Assembly (NCBI GenBank): GCA_949357655.1
Contig: CASHTG010000010.1
Location: 1-64,000, forward strand
Length of the DNA: 64,000 nt
Direction: 5' to 3'
DNA from: Parascedosporium putredinis
Taxonomy: Eukaryota; Ascomycota; Sordariomycetes; Microascales; Microascaceae
Of the stretch, positions 35,631 through 46,412 are shown piece after piece. The position numbers and the translations under genes were made by a program. Numbering within the stretch: position 1 is the first letter of the stretch; each line of letters begins with the position of its first letter. The notes beneath the pieces were generated by a model. It was not told where the DNA came from. It searched no databases and saw only the letters and a program-made list of their open reading frames with translations.

Positions 35631-37059
35631 CTAGAACTTCCTTGTCTCCGCGTTGGATGCACCCATGAACCGAACAGCCACAAAACACCCCAATGCGATG
35701 GCATAGGCCAGCCCAGCGAACAATATGAGCCCAAGATAACTTCCGCCTGCCGCCTCCAGAATCTGACCTCCAAGTGGCACTCCGATAAGCGAGCTAGACC
35801 CGACTCAGTCAGCTTCCGGCCGATATGCACGTGTTACGCTGGGCGGGATGGGGTGGTGATTTTAAGTACTTACCCAAAGCTCCCGATACTGTAAATCGCG
35901 GTAAAAGTTTTGCCGTAATCTTCTGTAGCACAGAGCTGCCCTATGCAGACTGGCACAAGGCTGATACCACTTCCACTGCCAAGTCCGAAGAGGAGCACAA
36001 ATGCGGTCAGGCCGGCCACCGTGGGACCGGCGGGCAACCAAATCCCTAACACCGATACTAAACACAGCGCGAGCGCAATTATTTGGGCGTTGAATCTTCC
36101 AATCTTATCGCCCAACCACCCCGGCAGCCAGCGACCAAGTAGAGACCCGACGTTAAGGAGAGTGATCATTCGATACGCTACGTGACTAGACATGCCCCGG
36201 GATACTGCGTAAGAGGCTACGTAAGTAAGGGGTATAAACAGACCTAGCTCGATAAACAGAGCACCCAGTGCCATAATGGAGAGCCGTGGCTTTAGCAGGA
36301 TGCGTAGATCTGGAATGAACGCCAACCGCGAAGGCCCGCGCGAGATAAGTCGGCGACGCATGAGAAGGGTTCCAACGACAACAAACGGAACCATCATCAA
36401 GGCCATCGCCCTCATGGTCCAGGCGAACCCAATCCTGGGTACTAGGGTGCTGATGATGATTGAGAGACGATGCCGCCGACGCTGCCGCCAGAGATGGCCA
36501 TCCCGGTCGCTAGACCCCGGCGCCGAAGAAACCAGTGCTGAACCGAGCCGACGGCTGGTGTGAAAAGCAAGCACGTCGCCAAACTTCCCAGGCCACCAAA
36601 GGTGAGAAAGAAGTGCCAGTATTCTGAGCAGTTGGCCAGTGCGATGTACGTCGTGACCAATAACACCCCGCCGCACAACGATAGGTGCCGGGGCCCGTAG
36701 GCGTCAAAGACCGGGCCGAGCGGGAGACCAGCGAAGAAGCTGAAGAAGTTGTAGAATCCGAAGATCCACCCGATACGCCCCGGGCTGCTGGACTTGAGCT
36801 GGTTCTCTGAAAGATAGTCGCGGTATACTCCCACCGAGTTCATCATAGACAGGGCCGCAAAAAGCGAACAGAAGGAGCCGAAGACGCAAATCCAGGCCGC
36901 CTTGCCGCCGTCGGGATACTCGTCTGGTGTCTCGGGAGTATTGGGGGCTTCTGCCGGCTCCTCTTCTGCCTCCTGATCAATTGGGGGTGCAGGATTCATC
37001 GTATGGTAGCTCTGGGCTGCCGAAAGGCCTTGGCCTTGTTGAAGATGGGCTTGATCCAT
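35631..37059 (-). CDS. MFS transporter, monocarboxylate-porter type
   Basis: The start at 37059 gives MDQAHLQQGQGLSAAQS, an acidic N-terminal tail (EAEEEPAEAP) and the family mark DGGKAAWICVFGSF entering the first membrane helix. Later segments include IGWIFGFYNFFSFFAGLPLGPVFDAYGPR, the loop RRGLATGMAISGGSVGGI, and FVVVGTLLMRRRL, VGSLLGRWLPGWLGDKIGRFN, LLFGLGSGSGISLVPVC and a final exon ending in MGASNAETRKF. This is the plan of fungal MCT-like (SLC16-type) transporters of about 440-470 residues, which move monocarboxylates or related acids. One intron precedes the last exon. A frameshift near 36465 separates GGI from IIISTLVPRIGFAW. It is divergent from the cupin gene across 0.44 kb. Confidence 0.83.
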
Positions 37060-37503
37060 GGTTAGTGGTGATTTGGAGTATTCCACGATAGTAGGAACTT
37101 GGCGACTCAAAATCCAAAAAGAATTGTAGATCTAGAGCTCTTTCTCGATTCTATTGAGCTTTGATGGGAACTCTCGCGGTTGCTTGGAATACCCGACTGT
37201 TCTCCGGGTTGGCAGAGGCCGTTGCCCGGACTTGGATCAATACGCTATTGGCTCAGGAACAATGACCACCACCCCGCTTGGGCAGGCGACCAGAGCTATT
37301 CCACGACACAGCTAGCGTTATGCCCTCAAGCCCCCAACAGAGCCCAGCGGCTATTTAATAACTCGGTGGATGACAGGCAATCATTATCACCAACACTGAA
37401 CTATCACCATCATCAATCCAGCATTATCAGCGTGATCCTGAATCGTTCCTTGCCCACCTCATATTATCTATTCTTTCAGCACGTTCCTCATATATACTAC
37501 ATC
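37060..37503. promoter_or_regulatory. Divergent promoter, MFS transporter / cupin
   Basis: A 444-bp region separates the divergent starts at 37059 (minus) and 37504 (plus), which may allow co-regulation. No operator recognised. Confidence 0.5.
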
Positions 37504-38016
37504 ATGGTTTTCGAGTGGCAAGATGAGGGCAAACTCCACCGAGTGCCAAAGCTTGAGCCTGGTCCGCCCAACGTCTACTTTGGTATGTCGTCACATTAAA
37601 CCTATCGAAATCTGCGTTATAAGGCAGTCTCAGGACCAAAAGTATTAACGGATTCTCTAGGTGATGTCTTCAGCACGTCGTCCAAGGACGCTGCGAATCC
37701 TCTGACTGGCTCCTTTTTCCTCCTTGAGAAGTTGGAGAACCCTGACCCGGCTCCCAAATACGACTACGATGAGAGCGGCGTGGTATTGAAGGGTAAGCTT
37801 TGGGGGTGTGTTTCGAGCTTTACCCATGATACATGCCGACTAACATAGGGCTGCGTGCCTAAATCTAGGTGAGCTACACATTTCTGACGAAGAGGGCAAC
37901 ACTGCCAAACTCTCGCCCGGTGACACATTTTTCATTCACCGGGGTAGCACCATTGTATTCTCAACCCCCGCCATGCGGTAGCGTACAAGGTAGCAGCTCG
38001 TCACAAGATGCACTGA
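37504..38016 (+). CDS. EutQ-like cupin protein
   Basis: A small single-cupin protein. Exon 1 encodes MVFEWQDEGKLHRVPKL and ends at about 37582; exon 2 begins GDVFSTSSKDAANPLTGSFFLLEK and runs to YDYDESGVVLK; exon 3 has ELHISDEEGN, LSPGDTFFIHRGSTIVF and HAVAYKVAARH. The strand pattern EGELHISDEEG and PGDTFFIHRGS matches cupins annotated as ethanolamine-utilisation EutQ-like, about 125 residues. The biochemical role of fungal members is not known. One base is missing from the C5 run at 37965-37969; adding one restores the C-terminus and the stop at 38016. Confidence 0.75.
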
Positions 38017-38594
38017 AACTCTGAAAGGGGAGAAGATGACAGCATTTATGAGTCCGCTGGCAGTTCAAAGCGTGATCTGGTCCGAGGCCATAGAACTATA
38101 GACCTTTATGTAGATTGAAAATATAAAATCCCGCCCATCCTCTTGCTCTGTCGGTGACGTCGTCTCACAACTTGGCCATGTTCGTAGTTATAAGATAGTT
38201 GTCTTGTAGGTAGTTAGACGCGTCTACATAAAGTCGCATCACGGCATATCATTTGCATAGAAAAGATACCTTCAAGACCCTGACTCATGTCATGATCGCA
38301 GACACATATCCTACATATATACTTGATTGTGCTATATACAGGATTAAAAATGAGCCCCTCTACTTATGCTTCCTTTTCTTACCCTTTCTCCTATCAGCTA
38401 ATTACAATACCCTGACAAAAGGCCAGAGATAGTTGAATCCACAGTACGCCAGGCCTCCCGTGGTGGAGATGATAGCGCTCAGCACCAAGATTCCACCAGT
38501 GACGATTCCCTAGTAGAAGAAACCAATGCCATTTTGCCTCTCAGGACGCTTTATATCTGGTAGAGGAGCGCTAGCCTCAGCCTTAAGCTTATGT

Positions 38595-38714
38595 AGCTAC
38601 GGGGAGATGGCGCTGGTAAGGATGCTCTCGATGCGGGAGATGAGGGCGGGCGGGCTTGGGGATGGTGAAGAGAGATGCGGGGTAGCGAGTGTCCTCGGCA
38701 TGGTCGAGAGGCTT
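38595..38714 (-). repeat. Degenerate duplicate segment, copy A
   Basis: The segment is clearly related to copy B at 39196-39329, with scattered substitutions and an internal deletion of about 19 bases. On the minus strand it could read PLDHAEDTRYPASLF, close to the peptide of copy B, but the frame does not continue. Source gene unknown. Confidence 0.7.
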
Positions 38715-39195
38715 GCTAACGTGGGCGACGGGGCTGACTGGATAGGGTAAGGTGTGTTAGTTAGGCAACTCAATTGATGAGGTCTACCAAAGATAAGATG
38801 GACCGAACTTACAGAGGAGGTTGGTGGGGGTGCGTGATATGCCGTATCTCCTCCTCTATTGAAACCTGCGTGCTATTAGGTTTGCTGGTTAATGAATAAT
38901 AATTAATACTCGCATCTACCATACACCTCTAGAAGATAACGAGGCCGCATAACGATTTGGCTCGCTGTCTTTTGGCGGCAAGTGAGGCTTGCCCCATGTC
39001 GTGACCTAGATGGCGGAGGATGGTGTTTGCTTCATTGTCTACCGGCCAATCTGGCAGATCCAGATATGATAAACGTCCTAGCAGAGATTCCTATTCTTAC
39101 AATTCAAGTGTAGCACATCATCCAGGGTTCGAGGAAAATCGGGAATCCCATCTCCTGTTGTGATTGAGCAGAGAGGCTCAAGAAGAGCTTGTGAA

Positions 39196-39329
39196 GCTGC
39201 GGGGACACGGCGCCGGCAAGGATGCTCTCGATGTGGGAGATGAGGGCGGGCTTGGTGATGTACCGGGGCTTGGGGACGGTGAAGAGAGACGCGAGGTAGC
39301 GAGTGCCCTCGGCATGGTCGAGAGGCTTT
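39196..39329 (-). repeat. Duplicate segment, copy B (protein remnant)
   Basis: On the minus strand this reads KPLDHAEGTRYLASLFTVPK, continuing PRYITKPALISHIESILAGA and VSPQLHKLF. It looks like a slice of a real coding exon. I do not recognise the family. No start or flanking exon is visible, so it is probably a relic left by duplication. Confidence 0.6.
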
Positions 39330-39488
39330 GTGGCGATCTAGCGATCCTCAGAAAATTGTCCACGGTGTAGGAATTCAGGCACATTATGAAGCTGAGAGTC
39401 TCGTTTCGCAGTTTCCTCTTTGTAATGTTCACTAAGACTTTTACATCATAAACGAATTTAACGAACAAAGCCCCGCGATTGATGAGCT

Positions 39489-41098
39489 CTATCTCTCTAC
39501 TGTGGGGAGTGTAAGATATTTTACCGTCTTTGTCACCAGCCATCCGTCCAGCGCTTCCTCCCCGAGATCACGACCGAACCCGGACTGCTTCACCCCCAAA
39601 GGGCGTGTTGGAGTGTAGCATACCCCAGCAATTTATGGTAACCTGGCCACTCTCTAGGCCCGCGGACACACGTTGCGCTCGGTTCACGTCATTTGTGAAA
39701 ACTGCGGCGCTGAGACCGTACTCACTGCTGTTGGCCTTGGCGATAACTTCGTCTTCGGTCGAAAATTTGGCAATAGACTAAACCGTCAATTAGCACTGAC
39801 CTACAATCCACATGAGAAAGCTGCACGACTTGCCGCCACGGGGCCAAATATCTCTTCCTTCATAATAGCCGCATCGTCGGGCACGTCCGCGAAGGCGGTG
39901 TTTGGGACGAAATATCCCTTTCCAGACATGTCTTCACCTCCCATGAGCAAGCGGATGCCGGACTCTTTGGCATGATGGATGTAGTCAAGAATTCGTGAAC
40001 GTTGCTTGTGGCTGATGACCGGACCTTTAGTGGTTTCGGGTTTGAGCGGGTCGCCGTGGGCAGTCTTGATCAATCTCTCAGCAAAAGCAAGCAGGAAGGC
40101 ATCGTAGATACTGGCATGAATGTATATGCGAGAGCCTGCCGCGCACACCTGGCCATTGTTGGCGGTGAAGCCAAGCGTTGTCCAGAATAGGGCATTGTCC
40201 AGATCTGCGTCCGGAAACACGATCGAGGGCCCTTTGCCGCCAAGCTCCAGGGTGACCTTTTTCAGGTTAGACGAGGCAGATGCCTGTAGGATTTGTCTGC
40301 CGACCGCGGTGCTGCCAGTGAAGGCAATTTTTCGAACGGTGCAATGTTCCGCCAGAGCCTGGCCTGCAACGGACCCCTGGCCGCAAATGATATTGATAAC
40401 ACCTGCAGGGAAGCCGGCCTCCTTGATAAGAGCGGCCAGTTTCTGGCCGTAGAGTGGAGCAAGCTCCGGAGTCTTGATAATGAGGACGTTTCCGGCGGCG
40501 ATGGCTGGCGCAAGCTTCCAGATGGTGATCATGCTAGATCAAACGAGGTTCGTTAGATAACGCTTGTTTGTTCCCAGAGGCAGCCGAGTGATAATGTCTT
40601 TGTGGTGCGGATGAGTACTTACAGGGGTGCATTCCAAGGAATGATGGCGGCGCATACCCCGATTGCCTCACGTCGGGTGTAAGCGTAACCTCCGGGGATG
40701 TTCAAAAGACTTCCCGAGATCTTATCCGCCCAGCCAGCAAAGTACCGCAACGTTTCGGTTGCCTGTGGGATGTGCAGCGCCTTGGATTCGCCAAACAAGA
40801 CACCTACGTCGAGGGCCTCGAGGCTTGCGAGGTCATCTACATCACGCTCGATGAGATCAGCGAGGCGGTGGAGCAGCTTGCTTCTCTCTGTGGGCAAGGT
40901 CGTCTTCCACACGCCCTGGAAAGCGGCCTGTGCGGCCGCCACGGCCGCGTCGACATCCTTTTTCTGCGCAGCGGCCACGGAGGCAAGGATATCGCCGGTT
41001 GTGGGATTCTCCACCTCAAGCAGCGCGCCTCCCTCAGCATGTCTAAAGTCATTATTGATAAAAAGACCCGTATTTACTAAGTGGGAATTGGAGATCAC
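39489..41098 (-). CDS. Aldehyde dehydrogenase (NAD(P)+)
   Basis: Oxidises an aldehyde to the acid. From the start at 41098: MISNSHLVNTGLFINNDF, EVENPTTGDILASVAAA, GGYAYTRREAIGVCAAIIPWNAP (catalytic Asn), ITIWKLAPAIAAGNVLIIKTPE, FTGSTAVGRQI, ELGGKGPSIVFPDAD (catalytic Glu), NNGQVCAAGSRI (catalytic Cys) and EEIFGPV. The last exon encodes KFSTEDEVIAKAN, YGLSAAVFT and PFGGVKQSGFGRDLGEEALDGW. Length is about 490 residues. One intron lies near 40540-40620; a second, 56 bp (39778-39833), uses a GC donor (GCAAGT). One base is missing from the C5 run at 39593-39597. Next to an amine oxidase in the same block, it may oxidise the aldehyde that enzyme forms. Confidence 0.88.
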
Positions 41099-41935
41099 AT
41101 GTCAGCAACCGAAGCAAGACTTCTTCTACCACCGCGTTCGTCATGAACCAAAAGCCAACTGATACGTACAGGTTACGGTCTTCCCTCCGAAACCAACGAG
41201 GTGTGTGTCACACATCTTGTCCTACGCACGAAAGATGTTGGCTCTGTATAGTGATGTCTTGGGAAATGCTGCAGTAGATGACAAAAGCGATCCTAGGACG
41301 AATTAGAGTAAACGACTGAATGCAATGGTGCGTAGTATTTGATGAGTGTCTCTATGAAGCACCCTCCTTCGCATTATTATTTACATATATCTGGGCCCTT
41401 GACCCATGACCCATATGAATCGCTCGCCGGAGCTTGCGGACCAGTCACATTAAATTCCACCTTTAGCGCGCCAGAGGGCGACTACCCGCCGGCGACTGAC
41501 TGCCGCTAAAACGGGGAGCGGGGAATCTAACTTGCACCCGCAGCCGAGCCTAAACACAAAGTTGGGGGCTTTTACGTTCCCCGTCTTCAATTGATGGCTG
41601 ACCCGACGCTCTAGGGGAGCACTGGTTGCTCGACAGGCAGGACGGTAGGTGCCGGCCCCAATGGCTCCGTCCACACCCGATAGAATCGGGTAGACAGCAA
41701 TACTGTCGGCTGGAGATGTCCGGCAGGTCTGCTGTTATTTTCCTAGGCCAAAAATGTTTATTCAATTATACAGAGAAAGTGAAGGGTAGCCAAACAAAAA
41801 GGACTAAAATATAGAAGAAAGATCCACCGTGTCGAAAGAGTAGGGTTGTTAAGCTGCTGGGATAGAAAATTCGTCGATGTATTGATGTTATTCTCGGCGG
41901 TGGCACGGACAATGTTCGAACTTCAGAGGATTATG
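41099..41935. other. Intergenic, promoter of aldehyde dehydrogenase
   Basis: A 0.84-kb spacer between two minus-strand genes with the dehydrogenase promoter at its left side. No further gene or repeat is seen. Confidence 0.5.
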
Positions 41936-42855
41936 TTATAGTAGAAGGATGCATCGCTGGGCTACAGATATTGATAGCGAACATTGCTCGCTGAGATCGC
42001 CCTGGAGGAGACACCACCTCCATGCAATTTGGGAGCGTATTTTGACCGGCCCCTTTACTCTTTCGATCGGCGCCGACATTTCTTGCCGATGGGGGTTACC
42101 CACGATGGGGATTTCGGGATTACCGGGTTGAAGAAAGTCGACAACTTCAAATTTGGTGCAGTCGTCCTGCGCGCCACGCTGAGGCACAGGCATTACAACT
42201 GGCTGATGGTTCGCGGCGGAAATCATGGTGCATACTCGGTATGCTCCAGGAGGAAGGCCCCCTTCCACCGTCGCGTAGAGCAGTCCGTGTCCATCGCCGG
42301 AGTCGAGAATCCCGGAGAAGAATACAAATTCCCTTGGGTCAGGAGGAGTCGAGGACTGGAAGGACCCGATATCCTGGATAGCGATGTGGCAATGACCGAA
42401 GATGTCCCCATTACTGTCGAGGTCCTGAGGAGCCGTATAGTAATTGGTGGCTGGGTTGACAAAATAGCCGGCACTAAGATGTGTGGTCTGGACCGAAACA
42501 ACGAAGTTCGTGTAGGCGGGGATTCGGGCAGCATGCTTGGGGTTGGTGATGATGGCCGAGACCATGTTGTCGACGGAAGGAAGCCGACCCATGGGGATAC
42601 CATTGCAGGAGCCGGCAGCATTCATCTTGCCGTTTGTGAGCTCTTGGCCATGGCAAAAGTTTATAAAGTTGTTGGCATCTGTCGCGGAAGGCGCCTGCCC
42701 CGGTTCCAGTCCCTCGGTTCCCGGCTCCTGTCCCGAAAATGCGCTGGAATCCTGGATCAAGTCGGGCTCAAGGCAGCTCCCCGGATAGCTGGCCGAAGCC
42801 CCCGCACGACCCCGGCGGAGATAACGAGGGCGCCGTAATAAAGTAATCGAAACAT
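41936..42855 (-). CDS. Conserved secreted Cys-rich protein of unknown function
   Basis: The start at 42855 gives MFRLLYYGALVISAGVVRG, a clear signal peptide, followed after a one-base frame change (C5 run at 42799-42803) by ASASYPGSCLEPDLIQ. The mature part has a conserved pattern widespread in secreted fungal proteins: NFCHGQELTNG, GSCNGIPMGRLPS, NMVSAIITNP, NYYTAPQ, HCHIAIQD, FVFFSGI, GLPPGAYRVCTMISAANHQPV and QRGAQDDCTKFEV. Homologues are often mislabelled ribosomal protein S17, but there is no ribosomal fold visible; the even Cys content and signal peptide suggest disulfides outside the cell. Function is not known. The C-terminal 60 residues after KFEV are less certain and could be read through an intron or frameshift. 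Confidence 0.72.
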
Positions 42856-45800
42856 GTTTGCCCGAGATAAGAATGTGGGAGTTGTCGCAGTGTAGCCCCG
42901 TGTGAGTATCGAGGGAACCGGTCGTCGAAGAGATGTCGCCGTGGATACAAAGAGAGAAAAGGAAAAAGCAGGAGACAAAGAACAAAAAATGAAAAAATAT
43001 AGCAGAGAGCGAGTGTCGAGAAGAAAAGACGATAAAGAAGCGAAGGATCAAGGCCGCGGCAGCACCTTGGCTTCGACGCTGGGTTTATATCGTCCGGCTT
43101 TCTCCATGTTTGCGGAGTGTCTCTCTTTGACTTGCTCTTTTTCTCTCTCATGTTATTTCAGGTCGCGCCCTATCCAAAAACGGGCAGGTTGAGCCTTACC
43201 GCGACCGGGGTGGTGGTGATCGGCGGTCAATCCCAATCCCACCAAGCCACCAACGGCGGTGGTGCACATCCTCGCTGACCTCCCGCGAGACATCCGCCAC
43301 CTATCGCATTAGCGATCGGGCGCTACAAAGGAGGGAAAAAGATCCTCTCTAAAGGAAGGAAGCGTCCGTCGGATATCTCGGGGGCTCTGATTTAAGCATC
43401 CGAGCTCCTTGTCCGGGTTGCGGCCCCCACGTCGACCTCGAGATCTCCCAGATCCTCATCGGGGAAACCCCAAATCGATACCTCACGATCGAAGTGACCA
43501 TGCGAACTCGGGGTACCCACAACTACCAAGGGAATGCCCTCACCCTTGTGGCATCGTAGCCTTCGTCCCAAAGGTGCTTGGGTTGTCTGTCCGCTGGGGA
43601 AGGTGCACCACGGACCACCTCATCCGAGGGGCAGGGGAGCGAAGGAGCGCGCTAATCAAAGGGAGCCGGCACTTGGGAAAGCCGAGGATGACGCGCAATA
43701 TGCGATGCTGTCCAAAAAGACAAGAAATGCACGAAACTACTGGTGTGACGAGAAAGTCTTTTTCTACGAATAGGTGGTCAAGTCTAGCCTAGCACTAGCT
43801 AGGGGCGCTGCGGAGAGGTAGAGAAGCGTTGGCCATCAAAGGACACCGACGAGCCGGCTGGTGGGGGTTCCCGCCCCTAGTCGTGATGAAAAAAATTTGG
43901 AATCAGTCGCACAAGCCAAGCGTTGCGAGCGGGGGATCGACATGCCCGCCCTTGTGTGCCTGGAGGTTTCCGCTCCGGCGCCATCGTCCGAGGATGCAAG
44001 GAGTGCGTTAGCCTCTTAGGCGCCGAGTAAGACCCCCTGCACGCCTAGAAATAGAGGACCGGGAATCGGGCCTATGGTTTTACGAGACCTCGCGCGCAGA
44101 GGGGCGATGGAGCTGTAGCCATAGGATATTGCACGCAATCCACAGGCTCAATGGCCCGGTATCTAGACCTCAACTTCTTACATGTAGAATTTGCAGAAAG
44201 GGGAAACCAAAACCAAAAACACAATGCTAGAAGAATCGTTTGCGGATTGTCACCGATCCCATCTTGCGCCGCGGCATGTCTGCCACCCGGTGGCGGCGGG
44301 GCCTGACTGACGATGAAAGATCCACGGATGAGACTGAAAGAGCCAGCAGCCTATAAGCTGTGCGGCCTCGTACCCATCGTACAGAGTCAATATCACAATG
44401 CAGATTGGACTTGGTATTTATTGACATCAATTTACCGAAGCAGGTACTCGAGTCCTAGCGACGCCCACAGCTAGCTCTTCAGCCAAGGCTGTCCACCGCC
44501 TCTCCTCTGTGTCCTGGCTTGCATGGTAGATCTCCAGCGCTAAAACTATATGGTGCTTGTCAAAGAAAAAAAGAAAGGAAAGAAAAACCAAAGGTGCGTG
44601 GGGAGGCGCCAGCTGACGCTGCAGCTCGAATCAGTCGAACAACAGCCTCGATCCAATGCGCCTACTCGTACATCGCCGAGTTTACGCCATCAATATCATA
44701 CCCCTAGTCAATACAATCCTCGAGAAGCGCCATTTTCTACCTGAAGAAGCTTCAAACATATGCCGGTATTCCCAAGGCCGGCACGAAAATCAGGAAACAT
44801 GATTGTCCCAATCTATATCTAGATACGACGGCATCGAATATGCTTCGAGCTCCTCTCGCTACCTTGGCAGCTGGGGGAGGGTATGCGTGGGTATCGGGAC
44901 TTGGGCCCTTTAGAAGTGTCTGTCCATATGGGCCTGATGGCCATGAGAACCCGGCTGGCTAATGCTGCGGAGGCTTACCGAAGACGGAGTTCTTTGATAC
45001 TTTTACTGTCGCTAAGAAGAAGGGTTACCGCCACAATGCCTTCGGTAGGTAGCAGGCGTGCAATTGATCAGTGTCGTTATATTGGCTATCAACTGGCCTT
45101 GCTATGTCCTGTTGGGCGCGAATGGCCTGCTCGTCAATCATCTATTTACCTTGAAGATCAAGGCTTGAACAGCGTTAGGTGGACCTCGAGAGCGCCCCAT
45201 CATACATGGATCGTTTTTGTTTCGGACAGCGAGGAGGCTAGGATTGAACGGTCGGCCGTAAAATATGACGAAGAATGAGTCCGTGGAGAAGATCGGCGGA
45301 ATAAAAGTCCCAGTCGATCCAATTCGATAACCCCTCCTAGCCCAATCCGTAGTTAATCTTGCCCCAAAACTATCATGCGGAGGATGAGGACTTGTGGGAA
45401 AGCCAGTTCACCATGCGTCAGGCTTCTTTGAACTGGAGTGCTCGGCATGGTAGCCGACGGTTGAAAGCTTGAAAGAGTCGCTCATTCGCTGTTATTCTAG
45501 TTCGTAGGTGAGGTGAGATATTATTGGGACTAGCTAAATAGCCACAGTAGATCCTCTATCTGTTTCCATGGGGGTTTCTCGTACGGGCAATCTGGGTCTT
45601 GAATTTTGGATCGTTATTTGTTAAATACTGTCTAATCCCCTTCAGCGTATTGTGAGGCTGCTACTAAATCGCCCGTCACCATCAAGCCTCCGTAGACCCT
45701 AGATCTGCAGCTGGGAACCTTTTGTGAAGGCCACCTTCGTCCACCGAGCCATGACGTTAAGGAAATTCCCCGTAGACGTAAAATAAATACTCTAGCTCCT

Positions 45801-46089
45801 TCCAAAATGTTCTCTTAGACGAACCCCTATCTCCAGTTTGCTACGTTGGCATGAGGGCATTGGGCAGTAGCACGGCGCTGTCGATTCGGGCCACACGTCG
45901 CCGCCCTTCACGGCATTTGAATACGCAAAGCAGGACTCAAAGGCGTCGGAGCTCCGAAGTCCAAGGCAAACACAGCCCCCGAATGCGTTCATTTACGTTC
46001 CAGTCCTTTTTGGGCTATTCGCAGCCAATATCGGGCCCGATGTGCGTTCGCTGACTGTTCTGGCTGGCGGGGAAGGGAAATATTCCGAA

Positions 46090-46097
46090 TGACGTCA
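46090..46097. promoter_or_regulatory. CRE element TGACGTCA
   Basis: Perfect 8-bp cAMP-response element about 320 bp upstream of the start at 46413. This is the consensus for bZIP factors of the Atf1/CREB type. A second perfect copy lies 110 bp closer to the gene. Confidence 0.6.
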
Positions 46098-46199
46098 AAT
46101 CCAACTTGCCGCACCAGTCGCGTTGGCCGTCGCGTCACGCACCCACCCACTTTGCCACACCCTCTTGATTATCTTGATTCAATTTAGCCCTGCTGCGAG

Positions 46200-46207
46200 T
46201 GACGTCA
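46200..46207. promoter_or_regulatory. CRE element TGACGTCA
   Basis: Second perfect palindromic CRE, about 205 bp upstream of the start at 46413. Two perfect copies in one promoter make Atf1/CREB-type stress control likely, though no binding is shown here. Confidence 0.6.
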
Positions 46208-46412
46208 AAAATGGCGTAACCCGCAATATGCGATGCCTCAGGGCGTCGTCGCAGATGGTAGATGGAATCGAGTATAATACACAACGACCCTGCGCGTTTT
46301 GTGATGGTTGGAAATTATCAGATCGTCAACAATATTCAACTCAACGCCTAAACAATCAATTTTTGCATCTTTAAGTGTCTTCTCGCACGTTTATCTCTCA
46401 GCACAAAACACA

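Larger units (their letters stand above)
38017..39488. other. Convergent intergenic region with a degenerate duplication
   Basis: Between the 3' ends of the cupin gene (plus) and aldehyde dehydrogenase (minus). It contains two related segments about 600 bp apart, listed separately. No intact gene was found; short frames across the copies are shadows. Confidence 0.55.
42856..46412. other. 3.5-kb gene-poor region
   Basis: The left end is the promoter of the secreted protein. Frames at 43409-43792 and 44883-45278 lack family resemblance, introns or homologous motifs and I do not call them. The 15-mer CGCAATATGCGATGC occurs at about 43696 and again at about 46223. The right end has two CRE palindromes (listed) in front of the next gene. 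Confidence 0.5.

Noticed and set aside
13001..41098. Secondary-metabolite biosynthetic cluster
   Set aside because: No polyketide synthase, NRPS, terpene cyclase or prenyltransferase core enzyme is present; the ring-cleavage pair argues for catabolism, though tailoring enzymes of a trans-acting core cannot be excluded.
41984..42838. 284-codon plus-strand frame
   Set aside because: It is exactly antisense to the secreted protein whose signal peptide and conserved Cys motifs support the minus strand.
44883..45278. 131-codon plus-strand frame in the gene-poor region
   Set aside because: Arg- and Ser-rich composition without motif; no neighbour exon continues it.
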